Assembly: GCA_945892985.1 (NCBI GenBank)
Contig: CAMDDU010000023.1
Location: forward strand, 1 to 64,000
Source of the DNA: CAITSH01 sp945892985
GTDB taxonomy: Bacteria; Pseudomonadota; Gammaproteobacteria; Burkholderiales; SG8-39
Direction: 5' to 3'
DNA: 64,000 nt
A program made the position numbers and the translations under genes. The notes beneath the pieces are model-generated. The model saw nothing but the letters and a program-made list of their open reading frames with translations, searched no databases and was not told the origin of the DNA. How positions within the stretch are numbered: the first letter of the stretch is position 1; every line of letters begins with the position of its first letter. Shown one piece after another: positions 41,805 to 48,302 of the stretch.

Positions 41805-42599
41805 TTGGCGAATATTCTTGAGGTATCCCAGTTGGAGGTTGTCTACCATAAGGTAGCGACTGCTGTTCAGGGTGTATCAATATCGGTTCCGGAGCATGCC
41901 ATCGTCGCGATTGTTGGAACGAATGGTGCTGGAAAGACGACGACGTTGCGCGCGATCTCCGGATTGCTCCCGGCAGAAGATGTCGCGATCTCAAATGGAG
42001 ACGTGTTTTTTCGTGGAAGTTCTCTATTGAACATGCCGCCGCACGAGATATCTTCCCGCGGGATAGCAATCGTACCGGAGCGCCATAAGGTGTTCGAGAC
42101 GCTAACGGTTGCCGAGAACCTCGCGATGGTTGCACCTAACCAAAACAAGGGCGTGAGCATAGAGGAAATTTTCCAGTATTTCCCGAAATTGAGCGAGCGT
42201 CACAACCAAATTGCTGGATTTATGAGCGGTGGCGAAAAGCAGATGCTCGCAATAGCAATGGCTCTTCTCAACCACCCGCACTTGCTGTTGATCGATGAGC
42301 TTTCACTGGGTTTGGCGCCTGTCGTTGCTATTGATTTGATGCAGATTCTAAAGAAGTTGAACGAAGATTTAGGTGTGGCCATCTTACTTGTTGAGCAAAA
42401 CGCGGTTGCGGCGCTTGAGGTCGCCAGTTATGCCTACGTAATGGAGAACGGACGGATTGTTCACAGCGGGCTGTCTTCGGAGCTTTCTAGTCACGCTGAT
42501 GTTCAGGAGTTTTACCTAGGGAGCGGTGCAACTGAAAGTGATCCCAAGAGCTATCGTAACGTCAAGCAATATAGTCGCAAGCGCCGTTGGGGAGGGTAG
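41805..42599 (+). CDS. livF: Liv-type ABC ATPase LivF, island copy
   Basis: A 264-residue ATPase. Walker A GTNGAGKTT lies near residues 38-46, the signature is FMSGGEKQMLAIAMAL, the Walker B LLLIDE, and VEQNAVAALEVASYAYVMENGRI gives the H-loop. I choose the TTG at 41805 (LANILEVSQLEVVYHK) since the family begins there and GAAGAG lies before it; longer in-frame extensions overlap livM. The C-terminus carries a 30-residue basic tail (KSYRNVKQYSRKRRWGG) not usual in LivF. livG follows after three bases, the reverse of the G-F order in the first liv operon. Confidence 0.9.
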   Translation: MANILEVSQLEVVYHKVATAVQGVSISVPEHAIVAIVGTNGAGKTTTLRAISGLLPAEDVAISNGDVFFRGSSLLNMPPHEISSRGIAIVPERHKVFETLTVAENLAMVAPNQNKGVSIEEIFQYFPKLSERHNQIAGFMSGGEKQMLAIAMALLNHPHLLLIDELSLGLAPVVAIDLMQILKKLNEDLGVAILLVEQNAVAALEVASYAYVMENGRIVHSGLSSELSSHADVQEFYLGSGATESDPKSYRNVKQYSRKRRWGG

Positions 42600-42602
42600 G
42601 GG

Positions 42603-43379
42603 ATGCCTCCGCTTCTTCGCGTTGACGAACTTGGGCTGTCCTTTGGGGGGCTCATCGCGATTCATCAATTGAGTTTTTCGCTTGGCCACGGCGAACTCCT
42701 TGCGATCGTCGGGCCGAATGGTGCTGGTAAGACGGCGTTGCTCAATTGCATTAACGGTGTCCATCGCGCGAGTTCGGGGAGTATTCATTTTTGCGAACGC
42801 GACATTACTGGCGCACCCTTACGAGACATGGCAAGCCTAGGTATTAGTCGTGCATTTCAGCATATCGAGCTCTTTAGTCATCTGACAGTAGTTGAAAATA
42901 TTCTCCTTGGTCGGCATTGCCGAATGCAGACAGGGATTCTCGGCAATATGATTTATTGGAAATCGACACGGCAAGAGGAGAGTCGGGAACGCGAACGTTC
43001 TGAAGAAATTATTGAGTACTTTGAATTGAATCATTTTCGCGATACATTGATTGGCAATCTTCCTTATGGCATCCAAAAGCTAGTTGGTGTCGCAAGGGCG
43101 ATTGCATCCGAGCCCAAGTTGTTGCTTTTGGATGAGCCGTCGACTGGGCTCGTTCGTGAAGAAAAGGAGCATCTTGCACGTTTCCTACTGCGTTTACGGA
43201 ATGATCATGCACCGGGAATTATTTGGATAGAACATGATATGCAAATGGTGGCGGATCTTGCTGATCGTGTAATTGTTTTAAGTTACGGACAAAAAATTGC
43301 TGAAGGTTCGCCTCAAGAGATTCGTTGCAATCCCGAAGTTATAAAATCCTATCTAGGGTCCGGGCTGTCATCTAAATAG
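42603..43379 (+). CDS. livG: Liv-type ABC ATPase LivG, island copy
   Basis: A 258-residue ATPase. Walker A GPNGAGKTA is near 38-46, the LivG segment is LGISRAFQHIELFSHLTVVENILLGRH, the signature is LPYGIQKLVGVARAI in place of LSGGQ, and the Walker B is LLLLDEPSTGL. WIEHDMQMVADLADRVIVLSYGQ completes the H-loop. A charged insert (RQEESRERERSEEIIEYFELN) in the helical domain is typical of LivG of aromatic-acid transporters. It is the last gene of the AT-rich operon; the right direct repeat starts 21 bases after its stop. Confidence 0.92.
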   Translation: MPPLLRVDELGLSFGGLIAIHQLSFSLGHGELLAIVGPNGAGKTALLNCINGVHRASSGSIHFCERDITGAPLRDMASLGISRAFQHIELFSHLTVVENILLGRHCRMQTGILGNMIYWKSTRQEESRERERSEEIIEYFELNHFRDTLIGNLPYGIQKLVGVARAIASEPKLLLLDEPSTGLVREEKEHLARFLLRLRNDHAPGIIWIEHDMQMVADLADRVIVLSYGQKIAEGSPQEIRCNPEVIKSYLGSGLSSK

Positions 43380-43399
43380 TTGAACAACTGCGCTTCGAC

Positions 43400-43462
43400 G
43401 TGCATAGCGCCGGAAGCAGGATTCCGGCAGCGGTTACAGGACGTTCATGAGATGCGCTTGGG
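43400..43462. repeat. Right direct repeat flanking the AT-rich island
   Basis: Same orientation as 30441-30501, with 22 identical bases at the left end. Here the sequence also forms a perfect hairpin: GCCGGAA (43409-43415), loop GCAGGA, TTCCGGC (43422-43428). It lies between the last island operon gene and mqsA and could serve as a terminator for both. Confidence 0.75.
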
Positions 43463-43478
43463 GCCTGAGCAATTTGGG

Positions 43479-43880
43479 CTAGGCTGCCTTGATTTCTTCC
43501 AGAAGCTCAGGATGCCGGTCCAATACCTTGAGTAGTTTTAGGAGCGCCAATGGTGGCTTCGTTTTGCCATTTTCGTATCGAGAGAACGCATTGACGCCGC
43601 CGCCGAATATTTCTGCGGCCTCGCGCTGATCGAGGTGGAGTTTTTTCCGCACGCCGACAATGAATGACGGATCAACGATCGCGACATTCACTTGCTTGTT
43701 GAATTCGAGCATCAACGTACTGGTGCGCACAGACTCGCCCCTGTCAAGAACAGCCTCCGCACACGCTGGGCAATAGTCGCCGGTTACCGCCGCAATTGTG
43801 GTTTTTTCGCCCTTGTAGGTGTAGGGCATGTCACGCGTGTCATGCACCAGTTTCGCTGCGCCGCAATTTGGGCATTTCAT
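43479..43880 (-). CDS. mqsA: MqsA-like antitoxin and repressor
   Basis: A 133-residue type II antitoxin of the MqsA/YgiT family. The N-terminal zinc domain has two CXXC pairs (CPNCG at 4-8 and CPAC near 35-38), and the C-terminal XRE helix-turn-helix reads VRKKLHLDQREAAEIFGGGVNAFSRYENGKTKPPLALLKLLKVLDRHPELL. It would neutralise MqsR and repress its own operon. The start may be the ATG at 43880 or the GTG at 43886, which overlaps the mqsR stop. The toxin gene upstream is broken (see 43883-44179), so this is an antitoxin without a working partner. Confidence 0.9.
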   Translation of the reverse strand: MKCPNCGAAKLVHDTRDMPYTYKGEKTTIAAVTGDYCPACAEAVLDRGESVRTSTLMLEFNKQVNVAIVDPSFIVGVRKKLHLDQREAAEIFGGGVNAFSRYENGKTKPPLALLKLLKVLDRHPELLEEIKAA

Positions 43881-43882
43881 GG

Positions 43883-44179
43883 TCACAACTCCCTGAACGA
43901 AACGATGAGAACATCATCGATAACAGTCAACTTCAGCTACACCCCGCCCGCATCTGTGGTCGGCCGATACACGTCCTGCCCAATCCGGGGATCGGCGTGG
44001 GTCGTCATGCTCTTGTAGAAGTCCTTCGGCGTGAGGGCCATGATGACCGCGACAATTTCCTCAAAATTGAACCCCATGGCCGCCGCGCCAACGAGCGCCG
44101 ATTGGGTCGAGCGCACCTTGCCGGCTTCGATTAGCGTCCTAACGACTGCCAGCTTTCAGTGAGGAGTAGCTTTTTCCAC
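43883..44179 (-). pseudogene. mqsR: MqsR-like mRNA interferase toxin, broken by two nonsense codons
   Basis: From a GTG at 44179 the minus strand encodes a 98-residue MqsR-family toxin (MEKATPH, then KLAVVRTLIEAGKVRSTQ, MALTPKDFYKSMTTHADP, DVYRPTTDAGGV, LKLTVIDDVLIVSFREL). Two in-frame stops interrupt it: TGA at codon 8 (44156-44158) and TAG at codon 81 (43937-43939). The second is where the family has tyrosine in VYLKLTV; the first follows PH, also a usual tyrosine position. No frameshift occurs and the length is exactly that of MqsR, so decay is recent. Only substitutions are needed to restore it. Confidence 0.85.
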
Positions 44180-44187
44180 ACGGCATA

Positions 44188-44222
44188 TTAACCTAGTTGG
44201 TTATATTTGGTAAGTAGGTTAA
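44188..44222. promoter_or_regulatory. Predicted MqsA operator
   Basis: TTAACCTA (44188-44195) and TAGGTTAA (44215-44222) form a perfect 8-bp inverted repeat directly upstream of mqsR. The half-sites AACCT and AGGTT are those known for MqsA binding in E. coli, though the spacing here is wider; a further GGTT lies between. The operator is intact although the toxin gene is dead. Confidence 0.6.
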
Positions 44223-44261
44223 TTTCACGGCACTAAAGGTGGACGTGACGCCCGTCAGAGT

Positions 44262-44276
44262 GTCTCAATCCCTTTG
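44262..44276 (-). CRISPR. CRISPR repeat-like relic A
   Basis: On the minus strand this reads CAAAGGGATTGAGAC, the typical 3-prime end of a CRISPR repeat (ATTGAAAC-like). The sequence before it, CCCTGAAATCAAAGGG, gives the palindromic part common in repeats. An identical 15-mer lies 290 bases away at 44552-44566. A cas1-cas2 module is 1 kb further on. No regular array remains, so this is a relic at most. Confidence 0.4.
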
Positions 44277-44282
44277 ATTTCA

Positions 44283-44507
44283 GGGTGGGGAAACGGTGGG
44301 TCGAGCCGGTGGCCGGGGTGGGGGACTTTGAACCGCCGAGCCGATGGCCACGCTGGGGAAATTTGAATTTCGTCCGCCCACCCGCCGGGCCAGACTGCGG
44401 CTGATCTTGCGATCCACGCGAGTGATATGGGCGATCTCGTGCTGACTCTTGTTCGCGGCCAGCAGCGTGAGGATGGTGGTTTGCAAATGCGGCTTCAAGA
44501 CGTTCAC
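44283..44507 (-). mobile_element. IS21-family istA 5-prime fragment
   Basis: From a GTG at 44507 the minus strand encodes VLKPHLQTTILTLLAANKSQ, HEIAHITRVDRKISR, then NSNFPSVAIGSAVQSPPPRPPA, which matches the N-terminal helix-turn-helix and the following NSPGVATG...PPPWPP segment of IS21-type IstA transposases. The remaining 400 or so residues and istB are missing; the fragment stops where the CRISPR-like relic A begins. It cannot move by itself. It is a clear sign of past insertion between the TA and cas genes. Confidence 0.7.
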
Positions 44508-44514
44508 TCCAAGT

Positions 44515-44533
44515 TCCCTCGACGATCGAGGGA
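44515..44533. repeat. Short inverted repeat upstream of the istA fragment
   Basis: TCCCTCGA (44515-44522), three bases, TCGAGGGA (44526-44533). It lies between the istA fragment start and the CRISPR-like relic B and may belong to the IS21 end or leader. Confidence 0.4.
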
Positions 44534-44551
44534 GAAGCGCCATGCAGCGGC

Positions 44552-44566
44552 GTCTCAATCCCTTTG
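44552..44566 (-). CRISPR. CRISPR repeat-like relic B
   Basis: The same 15-mer as at 44262-44276, in the same orientation. Here the preceding bases differ, so only the repeat's 3-prime end is conserved, as is often seen in the degenerate terminal repeat of an array. The IS21 fragment lies between the two relics. Confidence 0.4.
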
Positions 44567-44647
44567 CTCCGTCCTGCTGCGTCGTGCATGGCAAGCTTGC
44601 CGTGTGGTGAGATGTGCGGCTACGCTACAAGGGGCCGCGGTTCCGAC

Positions 44648-44983
44648 TCATGCGTGCCGAGCCGCTTCTTTCAATACTTCCGCCGCCCATTGGTTCAGGC
44701 TTTTCCCCGCCGCCTGGGCGGCGATCAGGGCCGAGCCGTGCACTTCGGGCGGAACGCGCAACATCATTTTCCCGCTGGCGGGTTTTTCAGGCTCGATGCC
44801 CTTTGCCTTGCAGTCTTCGATCATAAAATCAATGGCAGCTTTGAAGTCGGCGCGCAACTTTGCGACCGTTTCGCCATGAAAGCCGATGATGGCGCGAACG
44901 CCAAGCACGCGCCCGACAAAAATGTTGTCGCGCTCGTCAAAATCGATGCGGGCCGTATAACCCCTGTATGTCATGCTGCTCAT
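44648..44983 (-). CDS. hicB: HicB-like antitoxin
   Basis: A 111-residue HicB-type antitoxin. The partial RNase H-like fold gives MTYRGYTARIDFDERDNIFVGRVLGVRAIIGFHGETVAKLRADFKAAIDFMIEDCKAKG (residues 4-62), followed by a ribbon-helix-helix segment SGKMMLRVPPEVHGSALIAAQAAGKSLNQWAAEVLKEAA. It binds HicA and represses the operon. Its ATG overlaps the hicA stop by four bases, confirming the start and the toxin-first order typical of hicAB. Both genes look intact. Confidence 0.92.
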   Translation of the reverse strand: MSSMTYRGYTARIDFDERDNIFVGRVLGVRAIIGFHGETVAKLRADFKAAIDFMIEDCKAKGIEPEKPASGKMMLRVPPEVHGSALIAAQAAGKSLNQWAAEVLKEAARHA

Positions 44984-45234
44984 GGCTTAATCCCCAGTCG
45001 CTGAAGAAATTCGCGTGCACTTTCCACCTGGTACTTCTTCGCCTCCTTGCCCGGGTGCGGTCGGTGCGCATGCCATTCTTCCACGCCGAGGGTAAATTTC
45101 ACCCGCGAGCCTTCGCGTTCATGCAATGTTGCGCCAAGGCCGAGTAACAGGCTTTCGATATCGGCAAAGGCGAGTGTTGCCGGTGTTGGCTTGGTGAATA
45201 CGCTGCGAAGTGTTTTGGCATGCTTGCTTTTCAC
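44980..45234 (-). CDS. hicA: HicA-like toxin (mRNA interferase)
   Basis: An 84-residue HicA-family toxin with a double-stranded-RNA-binding-like fold. It shows KSKHAKTLRSVFTKPTPATLAFADIESLLLGLGATLHEREGSRVKFTLGVEEWHAHRPHPGKEAKKYQVESAREFLQRLGI. The catalytic histidine lies in WHAHRPHPGKEA. I choose the GTG at 45234 because the family starts Met-Lys-Ser-Lys-His; a longer frame from a TTG at 45270 adds 12 hydrophobic residues without family support. It lies 75 bases downstream of cas2b, in the same direction. Confidence 0.88.
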   Translation of the reverse strand: MKSKHAKTLRSVFTKPTPATLAFADIESLLLGLGATLHEREGSRVKFTLGVEEWHAHRPHPGKEAKKYQVESAREFLQRLGIKP

Positions 45235-45309
45235 GTTTCGAATGATAGCAAATAGTGCAATCATAAGCAATCAGTTTCTGCAATCACGACGTCCCATGTC
45301 GGTCGCGCC

Positions 45310-45603
45310 TTATGCAATGCCCGCCGGCAAGCCCGTCCACTGGATGCCGGCGGGCAGGCTGGCGCGGCCGACGCGGCCCTGAAAACCGCGAACTGGCAGC
45401 GGGTAGCAACGTACGTCATCTTCGCCGTCTTTGATCAGGGACGCCATTTTCTCCAGGCAGCGGTCTTTGTCGGCATCATCACCGACCAGCAAAAACACGC
45501 TGTATTCGAGCGGCGTGGCGTGCTTGCACATTTCGCGATGCACGCGCTGCAACCGGCGCGGGTTGGCGATGTCATAGCCAATGACAAAGGCGCGCTCGCT
45601 CAC
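45310..45603 (-). CDS. cas2: CRISPR adaptation protein Cas2, second copy (cas2b)
   Basis: A 97-residue Cas2. The ferredoxin-like fold starts AFVIGYDIANPRRLQRVHREMCKHATPLEYSVFLLVGDD with the conserved metal-binding aspartate in YDI (residue 11) and continues with LEKMASLIKDGEDDVRCYPLP. The last 25 residues (GFQGRVGRASLPAGIQWTGLP) are a glycine-rich tail. It starts three bases after cas1. It is clearly different in sequence from the other Cas2 at 46611. It would bridge two Cas1 dimers in spacer integration; whether both Cas2 proteins do so is unknown. Confidence 0.92.
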   Translation of the reverse strand: MSERAFVIGYDIANPRRLQRVHREMCKHATPLEYSVFLLVGDDADKDRCLEKMASLIKDGEDDVRCYPLPVRGFQGRVGRASLPAGIQWTGLPAGIA

Positions 45604-45605
45604 GC

Positions 45606-46595
45606 TCAGAATGGCACCGCGTCCGGGGCGGTGGTGGCGGCGTTAACCGTTGTCGCCGCTGCGCCAGTCTGCACGAGCGCCGCGGTCAGGTCCGAGCCGG
45701 CTTCCGAGAGTTTTTTGCGCAGTCGCTCGGCCAGGGGCTCCCACTCGGCATAAAAGCGCGCGCGGCTGGCCTTGCCCAGCCAGCAGCCGCCATCCACCTT
45801 GGAAAAATCATCGGCACGCAGCTTTTCAATGCGAAAAAGATGCTGCATGTGGCGATCGATCTCCACCCGCAGCGGCTCGACCACGTCGCAGGCGAGTGAT
45901 TCGCGACCAAAGTCGAGGCTGTGATAAAAACCGATGAACGGGTCAAAGCCGGTTCCGTAAAGGGCAAGCACTGCCTCGGCGCGCAGCTGCGTATAGCCAA
46001 GGGAGAGCGCCGCGTTGACCGGGTCTTTGGGCGGGCGCCGGTTTCGTGTGGAAAACTTCAGCCGTTCGGGCAACAGATCGCCAAACCCCTCAAAGTAAGC
46101 CGCCGCACCCGCACCCTCCAGGCCGCGCAGCGAACCGACCGACATTTGCTGACCGACTGCGGCAATGGCGTTTTCAATCCGGCGCAACGAGTGGTTCAAA
46201 AGGTAGTGCGAACGCGGCTCGTCATCGCGCCGTTCGGCCAGGAAGGCCGCTTGCGAGCGCAGCTTGGCTTCAACAACACTGTGTGCAAAACGCAGACAAA
46301 AGCCCGTGTCTTGCGACAGCCGGTACTGCTCAACCCGTCGTGCCGCGTCGTTGTGCGGCCGGCCAAGCAGCAGGGTCGGTTCCGCTTTGCGGCCAGAGAG
46401 CACCACCACGCCAATGCTGCGTTCGCCGAGCCTGCCAAGCAGTGAAGATAACAGCGTCACATCGCCACGCAGGAAGACGCGCGACAAAGGCGCGAGCGGA
46501 ACCGTGCCGACGCGTTTGCCATTCTCGTAGAACATCAGGGCCTCGCCGTCGGCCTTTAGCGTTACCCCGCGTCTATCCACATACAAACTGGTCAT
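45606..46595 (-). CDS. cas1: CRISPR integrase Cas1
   Basis: A 329-residue Cas1. The N-terminal beta domain (residues 1-85, TSLYVDRRGVTLKADGEALMFYENGKRVGTVPL) is followed by the helical domain with the metal-binding residues Glu160 (LRGLEGAGAAAYFEGF), His225 (GFYHSLDFGRESLACD) and Asp237/Glu240 (CDVVEPLR). All appear present, so it should be an active integrase. The 45-residue C-terminal tail (LSEAGSDLTAALVQTGAAATT) is alanine-rich and not conserved. It is flanked on both sides by cas2 genes, with spacers of 15 and 3 bases. No interference genes are nearby. Confidence 0.95.
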   Translation of the reverse strand: MTSLYVDRRGVTLKADGEALMFYENGKRVGTVPLAPLSRVFLRGDVTLLSSLLGRLGERSIGVVVLSGRKAEPTLLLGRPHNDAARRVEQYRLSQDTGFCLRFAHSVVEAKLRSQAAFLAERRDDEPRSHYLLNHSLRRIENAIAAVGQQMSVGSLRGLEGAGAAAYFEGFGDLLPERLKFSTRNRRPPKDPVNAALSLGYTQLRAEAVLALYGTGFDPFIGFYHSLDFGRESLACDVVEPLRVEIDRHMQHLFRIEKLRADDFSKVDGGCWLGKASRARFYAEWEPLAERLRKKLSEAGSDLTAALVQTGAAATTVNAATTAPDAVPF

Positions 46596-46610
46596 TGCGC
46601 TATCCGTTCA

Positions 46611-46898
46611 TCAGACGATCGTGAATACGTTGGTCACCGGCTCGGTCGCACGCCCCAGCCCCTCGCTTTTCATGCGCGGGTCAAGCTGGAATATATGCGC
46701 CCGGTCTTCCGTGGGCTCAAGCAGGCGATCGAGCGTCTGCCGTACTTCGTGCAACTCCGCTGGCGTCAGCCAGCACTCAAAGAATGATTTTTGCCCGCCC
46801 ACCCGATAGCCGAGCAAATATTTGTGTACCCGATAGAGTCGCCTCGGGTTGCAGATGTCGTAGCACACCAAGAAAAGGGTTCTCGCTGCATCACTCAT
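46611..46898 (-). CDS. cas2: CRISPR adaptation protein Cas2, first copy (cas2a)
   Basis: A 95-residue Cas2, first gene of the module. It shows LFLVCYDICNPRRLYRVHKYLLGYRVGGQKSFFECWLTPAELHEVRQTLDRLLEPTEDRAHIFQLDPR, with the conserved YDI aspartate (residue 14) and the QxSxFEC-type strand of canonical Cas2. It starts the cas2a-cas1-cas2b operon, 15 bases before cas1. Compared with cas2b it keeps the more canonical second strand, so cas2a may be the ancestral partner of Cas1. Confidence 0.93.
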   Translation of the reverse strand: MSDAARTLFLVCYDICNPRRLYRVHKYLLGYRVGGQKSFFECWLTPAELHEVRQTLDRLLEPTEDRAHIFQLDPRMKSEGLGRATEPVTNVFTIV

Positions 46899-47222
46899 GC
46901 ATCAACGATAGATTGGACACGGTTATTGCGCCAGACTGGCAAGCTTGTCGTGGAGCAATGGTTTGATGCGGTTGCACGGTACCGGCACATACGGAGCGCT
47001 CTGAACTGCCAGGGGATGTGCGGATCGGCAAAGTACACCTTTACGAAACAGGTACAAGATCAGGCGGAGCTGGGGCGGGACATGTCCCGTATGGTCAAAA
47101 AACCGGAAGCTACTGAAGCTGCGGTCGTTTTGGGCTGCGAGGGCTCTCAGGGGCAGGAGGGAATGCGCGGAGGCAAGATTTGCGGAGTTTTAGGAAATGT
47201 CGCGCATGGAACGCATACAGCT
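46899..47222. other. Spacer upstream of the cas module, no supported gene
   Basis: No gene or CRISPR array is recognised. A plus-strand frame crosses it but begins inside cas2a antisense DNA and shows no domain. The promoter of the cas operon must be at its left end (46900-46960). GGGACATGTCCC at 47078-47089 is a perfect 12-bp palindrome. Confidence 0.45.
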
Positions 47223-47272
47223 TTGCCCGGACTCGAACCCGGGACCTGCGGATGAACAGAACAGGTCCGTGC
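47223..47272 (-). other. tRNA-Asn-like 3-prime half relic
   Basis: On the minus strand CTGTTCATCCGCAGGTCC followed by CGGGTTCGAGTCCGGG resembles the anticodon-loop, variable-loop and T-arm of tRNA-Asn(GTT). A duplicated CTGTT disrupts the anticodon arm, the T stem has a mismatch, and no matching 5-prime acceptor strand is present. It is not a working tRNA. Such 3-prime tRNA pieces often mark the end of integrated elements. Confidence 0.35.
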
Positions 47273-47278
47273 TGTCCT

Positions 47279-47764
47279 TCAGTTGCGCAGCGCCGCGCGC
47301 AGCCGCCGCACCAGTTCGGCCGGCTCCATGGCGACATCCAGTTCGATGGCCTCAGCCGGTGTTTCAAGAATGGCGAACTGTGAGTCGAGCAGCGCCGGGT
47401 TCATGTAGTGGCCCTGGCGCGGCAGCAGGCGGCTGCGGATTAGCGCCTTGTCGCCGGCAAGAAAGGCAAAACGCAGGCTGGGGCATCGCGCCGATAAGCG
47501 GTCGCGGTAGGCTTGCTTGAGTGCGGAGCAGGCCAGTACCACGCTCTTGCCCTTTGTCTCGTGCTCGGCGAGCAGCGTACCTAGCCGCTCCAGCCACGGC
47601 CCGCGGTCTTGGTCGTTGAGCGCTTCGCCGCGACGCATTTTCTCGACATTCTGCGGCGGATGAAAATCATCGGCGTCGAAAAAATGCGAGCCGCAGGCGC
47701 CGGCCAGCATTGCGCCCACCGTGGTCTTGCCGCAGCCGGTGACGCCCATCACCACAACAATCAT
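47279..47764 (-). CDS. gntK: Gluconokinase
   Basis: A 161-residue thermoresistant-type gluconate kinase that makes 6-phosphogluconate from gluconate and ATP. The P-loop GVTGCGKTT is at residues 7-15, then FFDADDFHPPQNVEKMRRGEALNDQDRGPWLERL (substrate site), VVLACSALKQAYRDRLS and FLAGDKALIRSRLLPRQGHYMNPALLDSQFAILE. The ATG at 47764 is preferred to an upstream TTG since GGGGAAG lies before it and the first beta strand starts there. No Entner-Doudoroff genes are adjacent. The gene is complete and GC-rich, marking the return to background DNA. Confidence 0.93.
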   Translation of the reverse strand: MIVVVMGVTGCGKTTVGAMLAGACGSHFFDADDFHPPQNVEKMRRGEALNDQDRGPWLERLGTLLAEHETKGKSVVLACSALKQAYRDRLSARCPSLRFAFLAGDKALIRSRLLPRQGHYMNPALLDSQFAILETPAEAIELDVAMEPAELVRRLRAALRN

Positions 47765-47831
47765 CGCCCGCTTCCCCAATCATGGCCCGCCGTCATTACA
47801 ACAGAACGGCGGCCGGACGTGAGCGGCTCAG

Positions 47832-48188
47832 TTGGTCTGCGCCGGTTCCGGCGCGGACCGGTTTTTATGCGAGCGCGGCTTGCGCCTCGATATCAAGATG
47901 GAACTGGGGAGCAACGAGGCGATCAAGCAGGCCGTGGCCGGCGGACTGGGCCTGTCCTTTCTTTCCCTGCACGCGCTGGGCCCGGATGCCGCGCCGCGTT
48001 CGCTGGTGGCTTTGAATGTGGAAGCTCTTCCCATACGCCGGCACTGGTATATCGTCTATCCGGCCGGCAAGCGCCTTTCCGTCGTCGCGCAGGCGTTTTT
48101 CGCCCACCTCAAAGCCGAGGGCAGTCAGATCAAGTTGCCGTCCCTGGCGTGGTTTTCACCCCGCGGTGGCACGGTGCAGCGCGCGTAG
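47832..48188 (+). pseudogene. LysR-family regulator relic, C-terminal effector domain
   Basis: About 118 codons of the effector domain of a LysR regulator remain: RLDIKMELGSNEAIKQAVAGGLGLSFLS, then ALPIRRHWYIVYPAGKRLSVVAQAFFAHL. The match is closest to the CbbR-type branch. The whole N-terminal helix-turn-helix and the first effector subdomain are missing, and the sequence just before (GSGADRFLCERG) looks scrambled relative to the usual GSGTR...ERFF.ERG. There is no ribosome site. It is a dead fragment between gntK and the flavin oxidase gene. Confidence 0.75.
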
Positions 48189-48302
48189 CGCCCGGTTTGT
48201 CCGCAATGCAGCCATGAAATTTCATGCTGTTGTGACAGGAAGCCGCATCGGCGCCGGTGGCGGCCGATATAATGCGCATATCGTTCACGCAGGAGTCTGA
48301 AA

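Noticed and set aside
44262..44566. A full CRISPR array
   Set aside because: Only two partial repeat-like 15-mers 290 bases apart, with IS DNA between. Kept as relics, not as an array.
47078..47089. GGGACATGTCCC palindrome as an operator for the cas genes
   Set aside because: Lies about 180 bases upstream of cas2a with no promoter context; could be chance.
46791..47255. 154-codon plus-strand frame next to cas2a as a possible extra cas gene
   Set aside because: It begins inside cas2a antisense DNA, has no ribosome site or recognised fold, and ends in the tRNA-like relic.
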